A DNA stretch of 64,000 nt from Pedobacter cryoconitis (GTDB lineage: Bacteria > Bacteroidota > Bacteroidia > Sphingobacteriales > Sphingobacteriaceae). The notes under the pieces were generated by a model that searched no databases, was not told where the DNA came from, and was given only the letters and a program-made list of their open reading frames with translations. The first letter of the stretch is position 1. Every line of letters begins with the position of its first letter. The stretch covers positions 124,001 to 188,000 of the forward strand of contig NZ_CP014504.1 in assembly GCF_001590605.1 (NCBI RefSeq). The letters are read 5' to 3'. This document shows positions 51,141 through 61,200 of this stretch, one piece after another. The position numbers and the translations under genes are program-made.

Positions 51141-54100
51141 ATGGAAAATCTTAAGATAATCGGAATAACTCCATTTGAGAAGCCAGATACCGAACTTGCA
51201 ATTGCTTTAGATCAAGCAGGAATATTTCCTGTACTTAATCTTGGCTATCAGCTCCCTGAAGCAATCCAGGCATTGAATAAATTAGTACAAAAAGGTGTGA
51301 CAGACTTTGGAGTCTGTATTCCGTCTTCTGATTTGACAACTATTGTTCTTCCTGCACAAGTAAGCCTGATCATTGTTCCTGATGGTGTCGGATTTCAGCA
51401 CAAACCAGGAATTAAACTGGTTCGCCAGGTCTATGATCTGGAGTCGGCCAGGGAAGCTAAAGCCGCTGCTGCTGATGGGATTATTGTGAAAGGAAATGAA
51501 GGCGCGGGAAAGGTTGGACACGAATCATCCTTTGTGCTTTTTCAACGAATTATACAAGAAATAAAAGATATTCCTGTCTGGGTACAAGGTGGTGTAGGCG
51601 TACATACTGCTGCTGCTTTAATCGCTCAGGGAGCCGCTGGGATTATATTGGATAGTCAGCTGGTTTTATTTCCAGAATGCAGTGCACCGAAAGCAATCAA
51701 AGATAGCTGTGCTAAATTAAGCGGTACCGAGACCAGGTTATTTGGCAATTACCGTGTGTTATCCCGCCCAAACTCACCTGTAATTGAACAGGATATTACC
51801 CCGAAAGAACTTATTGCTTATTTTACTGACTTCGATCTGGATAAGAGTTATCTTCCTTTAGGGCAGGATATTACACTGTCTGCAGATCTCTTTAGCAGCT
51901 ATAAAAAACTAAGTAAGCTCGTATTTGGTATCAAAGAAGCCATTTACGGACATTTAAATCAGGCAAAATCAATCAATGTAATCAGTCCTGAGAACCCACT
52001 AGCTAAAGAACTTAACCTAACCTATCCGATTGCACAAGGCCCGATGACCAGGGTAAGCGATGTTGCACAATTTGCAGATGCTGTATCTGGTGCTGGCGCT
52101 TTATCCTTCATCGCTTTATCCTTACTCAAAGGAGAAACCGCAAAAAACCTGATTAAGGAAACTAAAAGACTCGCAGGTACAAAGACCTGGGGAGTAGGTA
52201 TTCTGGGTTTTGCGCCGCAAGAACTGCGTGACGAGCAAATGCAATATATACTAGAAGAAAAACCACCAGTAGTTTTAATCGCAGGAGGCCGTCCATCACA
52301 AGCAAAACCATTGGAGAAAGCAGGCATCAAAACATTTCTGCATGTGCCTTCAGCATCTCTGCTCGACATGTTCTTAAAAGAAGGAGCCCGGAGATTTGTT
52401 TTTGAAGGCCGCGAATGCGGAGGCCACGTTGGCCCGCTATCCAGTATGGTCCTGTGGGAAAAACAAATTGAACGTTTACTGAAAGAGGACAACCCGGAGC
52501 AAATCAGTGTATTTTTTGCCGGAGGTATCCATGATGCTTTCTCTACTGCATTTATCTCGATTATGGCTGCCCCACTTGCCGCAAAAGGCGTAAAAGTCGG
52601 TGTATTGATGGGAACTGCTTATTTATACACCAAAGAAGCCGTAAGTACCGGAGCTATTCAGGAGAAATTTCAGCAGCAGGCTGTACAAGCGAGTGACACC
52701 ATATTATTGGAAACAGCTCCTGGCCATGAAACAAGATGCCTTAAATCTCCATTCTCTGATTTCTTCAGTGAAGAGAAGGTCAAACTTCAGCAATCAGGGA
52801 TAGATAAAAAAGAGATATGGGCAAAACTGGAAACGCTGAATGTAGGGCGTTTAAGAATTGCAGCCAAAGGAATAGAGCGCAGAGGAGATAAACTGGTTAC
52901 GATCAACGAAGCCGAACAGCTTACCCTGGGGATGTATATGATTGGCCAGATTGCCGCGTTGCAAAATAAAGTAGTTTCATTGCTTGAGCTGCACCAGGAT
53001 GTAGCCGAAGGTAACTATCAGCATGTACTGAATGCTGCACTTTCTGTTCCACCAGAAAAAACCGGAAAATCTCTGGATGTTGCTATCGTAGGAATGGCTT
53101 GTATTTTCCCGGGAGCAAAAAATCTGGAAGAATACTGGAGCAATATTATTTTAGGAAAAGACAGTGTGACCGAGGTTCCTGATGAACGCTGGAACAAAGA
53201 ATTATATTATGATCCGGAATCTACAGCAGGTGATATGTCACACTCTAAATGGGGTGGCTTTATTCCTCAAATAGACTTTGACCCAGTTGAATTTGGTATT
53301 CCGCCACAATCACTGGCGGCCATAGAACCTACCCAGCTGCTAACGCTGATGGTGGCTAAACAAGCTATGGAAAATGCAGGCTATCTGGATGGCGGTTATG
53401 ATCAGGAAAATGTATCTGTAATTATTGGTGCCGAAGGTGGTAACGATCTGGCAAACAGCTATGGATTCAGATGTTTCTATAAACAAGTATTCGGAGAGAT
53501 GCCAGCCGAAATCGATCAGGCGCTGCCTAAAATGACAGAAGACTCTTTCCCGGGTATTCTGGCTAACGTAATTTCAGGAAGAGTAGCCAACAGGCTAAAC
53601 CTCGGCGGACGTAACTTTACCGTAGACGCAGCCTGTGCATCCTCTCTTGCAGCAGTTGATTTAGCTTGTCAGGAACTATTTTTAGGTAAATCTGATATGG
53701 TACTGGCAGGTGGAGCCGATTTACACAATGGGATCAATGATTACCTGATGTTTTCAAGCACACATGCACTTTCACGTAAAGGCAGGTGCGCAACTTTTGA
53801 TGCTGAAGCAGATGGGATTGCCTTGGGTGAAGGTATAGCTATGGTCGTCTTAAAAAGACATGAAGATGCTTTGAGAGACGGAGACCGTATTTATTCAGTC
53901 ATTAAAGGTGTTGGCGGTTCAAGTGACGGTAAAAGTTTAGGCTTGACTGCACCGCGTAAAAACGGGCAGGTACAAGCGCTGGAACGTGCTTATGATCAGG
54001 CTGGGATTACGCCTTCAGTAGTTGGACTGGTTGAAGCGCATGGAACAGGAACTGTAGTAGGTGACCGCACAGAATTAAGTGCGTTGACGGATAAATTTAT

Positions 54101-57100
54101 TCAATCTGGCGCAATAGCCGGACAAGTGCACCTGGGCTCTGTAAAAACTCAGATCGGGCATACTAAATGTGCTGCTGGCCTTGCTGGTCTGATTAAAGCA
54201 TCCCTGTCAGTTTATCATGGCATTAAACCACCAACAATCAATCTGAAAAATCCAAATAGCTATTATAATGTGAAAACCAGTCCATTTGCTTTTCATACTG
54301 AAGCAGGATTGTGGTCTGAAGAAAAACGTTATGCAGGAGTGAGTGCATTTGGCTTTGGCGGAACTAATTTTCATGCCGTAATTGAGAATAAAACCCCCGT
54401 AAATACAATGGTGCCGACCTTGAAAACGTGGCCTTCAGAGCTTTTTGTTTTCAGAGGCGATACTTATGAAGAAGCGAAAACCAAGCTAACAGCAGTTAAA
54501 ACATTATTAGACAGCAATGCACAGGTTGACTTAAAAGATATCGCTTACAGTCTGGCTATGGCCGATCAAAAACCAATACAATTATGTATTGTCGCTGACC
54601 GGCAGGAAGACCTGAATATGAAGGTAGAACTTACGCTATCTGGTATTGAAAGTAAAGATACTTATGCCACTAAAAACAAAGCTGGTAAAGTAGCTTTTAT
54701 GTTTCCCGGACAGGGCAGTCAGCGTATTAATATGGCAAGAGACCTTTTTGTCATCTTCCCGGCCATGCGGGGATTATTAAAAGACTTACCTGAATATGAA
54801 AAAGTACTGTTTCCAGATGCAGTATTTGATGCCAACTTGCTCAAAGCACAAAAAGAAGCCATTAAAGACACCCGCATGGCGCAACCACTACTGGGAATTG
54901 TCAACCTGGCTATTGCTAACTTCCTGAGAGAACTGGGGATTGTACCAGACATGGTTGCCGGACACAGTTATGGAGAATTGCCAGCGCTATGTTTTGCTGG
55001 TGCATTTGCTGAAGATCAATTGGTAGAACTCAGTTCAGCAAGAGCAAAAGCTATTCTGGATGCTGTTGAAGGCGAAGATACCGGAGCAATGATTGCGGTA
55101 AATGCCAAACAAGAAGAGCTGCAGAAAATCATTTCTGGCTTAACTGATATTTATGCTGTTAATTACAATTCACCACTGCAATGTGTGCTTGCAGGAACCA
55201 CACCTGCAATTCAGCAGCTGATGGAAACCCTTAAAGCAGCCAAAATATCTTTCAGAGCATTAGAAGTTGCCTGTGCATTCCACAGCCCGCTGGTTGTTAA
55301 ATCAAAAGAACTTTATCAGCAAGTATTAGCGGATGTTCAGTTCAATGAGCTGAATTTACCCGTATGGTCGAATACTACTGCAAGAGAGTACCCTGCACAA
55401 GCAGTACAAATTAAAGAAAGACTGACAGATCATCTGATCAAACCAGTGAAATTTGTAGATCAGGTGCAAGAAATGTACGCTGCAGGAGCCAGAATCTTCA
55501 TCGAAGTCGGCCCGGGTAAAGTATTGTCCGGTCTCACCAAAGCCTGCCTGGGTAAAGACGAAATTCTGATGCATGCTGAAGACAACGGGTTGAATAAGCT
55601 GACCCATCTTTTAGGAATGCTGGCCAGTTATCTCTCTACCGGACGTACCGTCCACATCGAAAAATTATTTGAAGGCCGCGGCGCAAGATTATTAAATCTC
55701 AATGAACCAGCATTGTATAAAAAAAGCCCTACAGTCTGGTTCGTTAACGGCCAGCATGCAATTCCTTCTAACGGGAAATTGCCAGCTAACGGGGCGTTAC
55801 CTATCATACAACCTATCCAAATGAAAAACAGAGAATTAAGATCAGAATCCTCACAAAACGCTCACTCTACCAGTGATTTGATGATGCAGGAATATCTGAA
55901 CAGTATGAAATTATTAATTCAGGCACAGCGGGATGTCATGCTTACCTTTTTAGGACAAAATGTTCCTTTTAACCAAGGATTAGCTAATCCCGTAGCTTTA
56001 CCGCAGCCTGTTTTCGCGCAACCAGTACCGCAGGCAGCCGCTTACCAGGCAGCAGCGCCGCAAGCAGTTATACAACAACCAGCAGCAGCGGTTCAGCAGG
56101 CAGAACAAAAGGATGTTAAACTTGCTTTATTAAAGATTGTAAGTGATAAAACAGGCTATCCGCAAGAAATGCTGGGCATGGAAATGGATCTGGAAGCCGA
56201 TCTGAGTATTGACTCTATTAAACGCCTGGAAATTATAGGTGCCTTGCGCACCGAATTAGGAAGCTTTAGCAGTACGCAGAGTGAAGATACAGTGATGGAG
56301 CAACTTGCCAGTATTAAAACCTTAAAAGGGTTGGTCAACTGGATCACAGAAAACGCAGCACCAGCCAGTACCAACGTCTCTGCAACCATCAATATAGAAG
56401 TTACCGTTAATGGTAATCAACCTAAGTTTTCAGCAGAAGAGCTCAGAGCAGCAATCCTGTCTGTAGTGAGCGAAAAAACAGGCTATCCTGAAGAAATGCT
56501 GGGAATGGATCTTGATCTGGAAGCCGATTTAAGTATTGATTCCATCAAAAGAATGGAGATCATCGGTGAACTGAAACTGAAAATTGGCTTTAGCCAGGGG
56601 CAGGAGCAGGATGATGATATCATGGAGAAACTGGCAGCCATTAAAACGCTGAACGGACTGGTGAACTGGATCTCGGACATTGACTCAGAAACCAACGAGA
56701 TACTCACAGAAGCAAAAAAAATCATAGAAGAAACCCTGGTAGATAATTCGAGTCTGGAAAAACTATCCAGATTACGTTTTGAACTCACTCCGGCAGCAGT
56801 ATCTGATATTGAAGCGGCTATCCTTAAAGGACAGCGTTTTGCCATCACTGATGACGGTAACGGACAGGCTATCAAGATCAAAAATCTGTTTAAGAAAAGC
56901 GGTGCTTTGGTAGATGTGATATCGGCTGGTGATGATTTGGAAAGCTACCAGGGATTGATTATCCTGAATATGTTTACCACAGCAAAGAAATCAAGTATCA
57001 TAGATCATTTTGCAATGATCAAACAACTGAATTTTGAAAAGGTAAAATGGGTTTATATGATTTCTGATATCAGAAGTCATCTGAATGACAGTGCCGATGT

Positions 57101-58178
57101 AGAAATGCTGAGACTTTACCAAGGCTATTCGGGCTTCTTCAAAAGCCTGGACAGAGAGTATGAAAATACCAAATGCAGAATTGTGAGCCTGGAAACGAAA
57201 ATGTCTGGTGAAGCTATTGCCAACATTACCCTGAATGAAATCTTAAACCCTGATAAACCATCAGAGATTATTTACCATGACCAAAAAAGACAGATCATGG
57301 AATTGATTCCTGCAGAATTGGTTACCGGGCTTGAAGAATCTCATATCCAGTTGGATAAAGACGCAGTTGTACTGGTTTTGGGGGGCGCTCAGGGAATTAC
57401 AGCAGAGCTGATGATTCACTTTGCCAAAGACTTCCCTTGTAACTATATCCTGGTTGGCCGTTCGGCAGATCCAAAATCAGCTGTTCAGGGCGTAGCTGCA
57501 TCCTTAAAAACAAAAGATGAAATCAGGAGCTTCCTGGTGCAGCAGGGTGAACTTAAAAAACCAGCTGAAATAGAGCAGGAAACGGCCCGGATTTATAAAA
57601 ATAATCAAATCCTGCACAGCATTGCCATGCTCGAAAGCGGAGGCTCTAAAGTAGTTTATGAATCCATGGATCTGCGTGATGAAGAAGGCCTGAACCGCTT
57701 CGTTGACAGTGTATACAAAGAATATGGCCGTATTGATGGCGTGGTACATGGTGCAGGACTATTAGAGGATAAACTGTTCCACAGTAAAACATCAGCATCT
57801 TTTGAACGCGTATTTGATACCAAAGTCACTCCTTTAAGAGTACTTGCAGAAAAACTAAAAGCTGAAACTCAATTTGTCATTCTCTTTTCAAGCATAGCTT
57901 CTGTTTACGGAAACCGCGGGCAAACAGATTACGCTGCTGCAAATAGTGTAATGGATAAATACGCCTGGGCATTGAAGCAGAAAATTAATGGAAAAGTACT
58001 GGCTATCAACTGGGGCCCCTGGAAAGGAGCCGGTATGGTTTCTCCAACACTGGAAAAAGAATATGAAAGAAGAGGCATAGCCCTGATTCCATTGCAAGAC
58101 GGTATGGAAACGTTCTTAAATGAACTTAAATATGGAAAAGAAAGCCAGGTACTGATTATGGCTGGAAATAACTGGTAG
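51141..58178 (+). CDS. Iterative polyketide/PUFA-type synthase: tandem PfaD-like barrels-KS-AT-ACP-ACP-KR
   Basis: A 2345-residue multidomain synthase. Residues about 1-225 and 285-560 are two nitronate-monooxygenase/PfaD-like flavin barrels. The second has QGPMTR and GRECGGHVGP (423-432); the first keeps QGGVGVHTAAALIAQGA. The KS begins near 645 with Cys832, His967 and His1007 intact. The AT begins near 1184 with Ser1276 (GHSYGE), Arg1301 and His1381, which fits malonyl loading. After an Ala/Gln/Pro linker come two ACPs with Ser1692 and Ser1801 in LSIDSIKR. The KR starts near 2076 with VLGGAQGI and catalytic Ser2251, Tyr2264 and Asn2268. The order equals a PfaD-PfaA fusion. It heads the operon, 25 bases before the second synthase. 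Confidence 0.95.
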   Translation: MENLKIIGITPFEKPDTELAIALDQAGIFPVLNLGYQLPEAIQALNKLVQKGVTDFGVCIPSSDLTTIVLPAQVSLIIVPDGVGFQHKPGIKLVRQVYDLESAREAKAAAADGIIVKGNEGAGKVGHESSFVLFQRIIQEIKDIPVWVQGGVGVHTAAALIAQGAAGIILDSQLVLFPECSAPKAIKDSCAKLSGTETRLFGNYRVLSRPNSPVIEQDITPKELIAYFTDFDLDKSYLPLGQDITLSADLFSSYKKLSKLVFGIKEAIYGHLNQAKSINVISPENPLAKELNLTYPIAQGPMTRVSDVAQFADAVSGAGALSFIALSLLKGETAKNLIKETKRLAGTKTWGVGILGFAPQELRDEQMQYILEEKPPVVLIAGGRPSQAKPLEKAGIKTFLHVPSASLLDMFLKEGARRFVFEGRECGGHVGPLSSMVLWEKQIERLLKEDNPEQISVFFAGGIHDAFSTAFISIMAAPLAAKGVKVGVLMGTAYLYTKEAVSTGAIQEKFQQQAVQASDTILLETAPGHETRCLKSPFSDFFSEEKVKLQQSGIDKKEIWAKLETLNVGRLRIAAKGIERRGDKLVTINEAEQLTLGMYMIGQIAALQNKVVSLLELHQDVAEGNYQHVLNAALSVPPEKTGKSLDVAIVGMACIFPGAKNLEEYWSNIILGKDSVTEVPDERWNKELYYDPESTAGDMSHSKWGGFIPQIDFDPVEFGIPPQSLAAIEPTQLLTLMVAKQAMENAGYLDGGYDQENVSVIIGAEGGNDLANSYGFRCFYKQVFGEMPAEIDQALPKMTEDSFPGILANVISGRVANRLNLGGRNFTVDAACASSLAAVDLACQELFLGKSDMVLAGGADLHNGINDYLMFSSTHALSRKGRCATFDAEADGIALGEGIAMVVLKRHEDALRDGDRIYSVIKGVGGSSDGKSLGLTAPRKNGQVQALERAYDQAGITPSVVGLVEAHGTGTVVGDRTELSALTDKFIQSGAIAGQVHLGSVKTQIGHTKCAAGLAGLIKASLSVYHGIKPPTINLKNPNSYYNVKTSPFAFHTEAGLWSEEKRYAGVSAFGFGGTNFHAVIENKTPVNTMVPTLKTWPSELFVFRGDTYEEAKTKLTAVKTLLDSNAQVDLKDIAYSLAMADQKPIQLCIVADRQEDLNMKVELTLSGIESKDTYATKNKAGKVAFMFPGQGSQRINMARDLFVIFPAMRGLLKDLPEYEKVLFPDAVFDANLLKAQKEAIKDTRMAQPLLGIVNLAIANFLRELGIVPDMVAGHSYGELPALCFAGAFAEDQLVELSSARAKAILDAVEGEDTGAMIAVNAKQEELQKIISGLTDIYAVNYNSPLQCVLAGTTPAIQQLMETLKAAKISFRALEVACAFHSPLVVKSKELYQQVLADVQFNELNLPVWSNTTAREYPAQAVQIKERLTDHLIKPVKFVDQVQEMYAAGARIFIEVGPGKVLSGLTKACLGKDEILMHAEDNGLNKLTHLLGMLASYLSTGRTVHIEKLFEGRGARLLNLNEPALYKKSPTVWFVNGQHAIPSNGKLPANGALPIIQPIQMKNRELRSESSQNAHSTSDLMMQEYLNSMKLLIQAQRDVMLTFLGQNVPFNQGLANPVALPQPVFAQPVPQAAAYQAAAPQAVIQQPAAAVQQAEQKDVKLALLKIVSDKTGYPQEMLGMEMDLEADLSIDSIKRLEIIGALRTELGSFSSTQSEDTVMEQLASIKTLKGLVNWITENAAPASTNVSATINIEVTVNGNQPKFSAEELRAAILSVVSEKTGYPEEMLGMDLDLEADLSIDSIKRMEIIGELKLKIGFSQGQEQDDDIMEKLAAIKTLNGLVNWISDIDSETNEILTEAKKIIEETLVDNSSLEKLSRLRFELTPAAVSDIEAAILKGQRFAITDDGNGQAIKIKNLFKKSGALVDVISAGDDLESYQGLIILNMFTTAKKSSIIDHFAMIKQLNFEKVKWVYMISDIRSHLNDSADVEMLRLYQGYSGFFKSLDREYENTKCRIVSLETKMSGEAIANITLNEILNPDKPSEIIYHDQKRQIMELIPAELVTGLEESHIQLDKDAVVLVLGGAQGITAELMIHFAKDFPCNYILVGRSADPKSAVQGVAASLKTKDEIRSFLVQQGELKKPAEIEQETARIYKNNQILHSIAMLESGGSKVVYESMDLRDEEGLNRFVDSVYKEYGRIDGVVHGAGLLEDKLFHSKTSASFERVFDTKVTPLRVLAEKLKAETQFVILFSSIASVYGNRGQTDYAAANSVMDKYAWALKQKINGKVLAINWGPWKGAGMVSPTLEKEYERRGIALIPLQDGMETFLNELKYGKESQVLIMAGNNW

Positions 58179-58203
58179 CTAAGCTGTTTAAACGAAATAC
58201 TCA

Positions 58204-61200
58204 ATGAAGAAAACGGATGTAGCTGTAATTGGAATGTCCTGCATTTTTCCCGGAGCGGGAGATCTGGATACTTTCTGGAAAAATATTATTAATAAGGTTG
58301 ATTCTACTCAAGTTGTGCCACCGGATCGTATTGATCCGGTGCACTTCGATAAAGATTCAACTGGAGTAGACCGTTTTTATTGTAATAGGGGTGGATTTAT
58401 ACCTGACTACAACTTTGATCCACAGCGCTTCGGTATTCTTCCTGTAGCCGTGAATGGTACGGAACCTGATCATTTACTGACACTGGATTTGGTTTACAGT
58501 TCCCTGGAAGATGCAGGTGTATTTGAAAAAAACACTTCCTTAGCAAAAACAGGGATTATCATTGGCAAAGGAAATTATGCAGGCCCTGGCGCAACAAGGG
58601 CTATTGAAATTGTAAGAACCGGTGAACAGATTGCTGCGGTACTGAAAGATTTACTGCCACAACTGGAAACCGCAGCAATAGAAAAAGTAAAACATGAATT
58701 CCAGGCACGCAAGGGCCGTTTTGGGCCGGATACAGCGATGGGGTTAATCCCAAATCTGGTAGCCTCACTCGTTGCTAACCGTTTAAATCTGGGAGGTGTT
58801 GCATTTACGTTGGATGCAGCATGCGCAAGCTCCCTGATTGCTATAGACCATGCGATTCAGGAATTGAACAGCGGACGCTGCAATATGGTGATTGCTGGCG
58901 GGGTACATGTTGGGCAGAATGCAGCTTTCTGGAGTATATTCTCCAATTTAGGTGCACTCTCTAAACAAGAAAAGATCAAACCTTTTGATGCTGGTGCTGA
59001 TGGTTTAATAATTGGTGAAGGCTGCGGCTTTGTCGTCTTAAAGCGATTAGAAGATGCTATCCAGGATAAAGACAGGATCTATGCAGTGCTTAAAGGTGCA
59101 GGGGTAAGCAGTGACGGAAGCGGTACCAGCGTAATGAGCCCTTCAGTAAAAGGTCAGCTCAGGGCGATTACACAAGCCTGGGAAAATTCAGGATTGTCTG
59201 CTAAAGACATTGGTTATATTGAAGCCCACGGAACAGGTACACCTTTAGGGGATAAAACTGAACTGGAAACCCTGACACAGTTTTTCGGCCATGATGCTGA
59301 ATTACCCAAAGCAGGAATTGGAACGGTGAAATCTAATATCGGCCATGCCATGCCAGCAGCAGGGATTGCCGGGCTGATCAAAACCTGTTTAGCTTTATAC
59401 CACGATATCCTGCCGCCAACATTGCACTGTGAAAATCCTTTAACACAGCTCGCAAAAACCCAGTTTTCAGCAGTTCAGGAACCATTAAGCTGGGAGAAAT
59501 CCGGGTTGCCTAAAATAGCCGGGGTCAATGCCTTCGGTTTTGGAGGGATTAACGCCCACGTGGTTCTGGAAGGATTTAACGCGCCTAAAAAAGACAAAGT
59601 CTTATTACTGGCACGTCCCACACACGAAGAGTTGATCCATGCTTTGGAAAACAACGATTATAGTGCTGGCAATGGAAATTACCGGATAGCACTATTCGAT
59701 CCGACTCCCGAAAGAATTAAAAAAGCAATTAAGATTGCCGCAAAAAATAATCCCTGGCGTAATAAACAGGATATCTGGTATACCAACGAACCTTTAATTA
59801 GCAATGGTGGCAAAATAGCCTTTGTATTTCCTGGTCTGGATGGTCTGGCAGGTGGTGAAGTATCGAGCGTAACTGATTATTTCAATATTGCTGAAGCGCA
59901 GCATGCTAAAGCGGAAGGTTTACTAAGTGATGCCTTAAAAACACTGAATAAAAGCAGTGTATTAGACATTGCCCTGAAACAATTAGGCGTACAACCTGAT
60001 ATGAATGCCGGGCACAGTTTAGGCGAGTGGCTGGCAGCAAGATCATCAGAACTGGCCGAAGAAAGTTCTGTTTCACAATTGCTTAAAGTCCTGGATCCAG
60101 AAACTTTTGAGTTAAAAGATTCAAGATTTATCGCTGTGGGATGCGGAATAGAACTGCTCTTACCCATCATCGCCAATATCAATGACGTCTATCTTTCTAA
60201 TGACAATTGTCCGCAGCAGGTTATTTTATGTGGAAGTAAAAATGCTTTAGAAGAGCTGACCCCTCTATTGAAAGCAAGGCAGATTTTTCATCAGATTTTA
60301 CCTTTCCAGTCTGGTTTCCACTCTCCGTTTATCGCAGATAAACTGGAAGTAATCCTGGAAGGAATGAAAGACATGCAATTCCGCAAAACTACTACGCCAT
60401 TGTGGTCGGCTACTACGCTGGAACTTTATCCCGAAGGCTTTGAAGCCATCCGTCAATTGAGCGCGGAACATCTGATTAAACCAGTGCGTTTCCGTGAATT
60501 GACAGCAAAACTCTATGAACAGGGGGCAAGAGTATTTATACAGATCGGATCGGGTGGATTAGTCGGTTTTATCGATGATACACTAAAAGGAAAAAACTTC
60601 AGTACCATTTCTTCCAACGTACCTGTCAGATCTGGAATCACTCAACTGCAACGCGTAATCGCTGCCTTGTTTGTCGAAGGTAAAGAAACCGGACTGGACT
60701 TTCTCGGACAAATTAAATCCAGCCCTGCTTCAAAAGGGAAGGGGATCAAATTAGAATTGGGTTTACCCACCATTACCGGACTGAATAGCCTGAAAGAGCT
60801 AGCAGCAGGGTCACCATCAGTTCATGCACAACCAAATCCCGCGGTATATGCCAAAGGTCTATTGGAAGATGTAGCTGATCCGGTGATGGAAGCTTTCAAT
60901 GAAAATATACTGGAAATGGCAAATATCCAGGCCGAAATACAACAATTGTTTAAAGACAGAGTCTTGCAGCCTGCAAACTATACTAACCGGTTAACCAAGC
61001 CGGAATTCGCTACGCCTGAAGTGTCAACGCCACTGGCACCTCAGGTATTAGCAACACCATTAAACAGAATGCCTTTTTCCAAACAATTGGATATTACGCT
61101 CGAAAACTGTCCTTATCTGAAAGACCACGCTTTACTCAGACAGCCTAAGGACTGGCATTGTGTAGATGACATGGATCCGGTTATTCCGATGACGATGATT

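Noticed and set aside
56156..56881. Minus-strand frames opposite the tandem ACPs
   Set aside because: Two similar Ser/Ile-rich translations simply mirror the duplicated ACP coding sequence.
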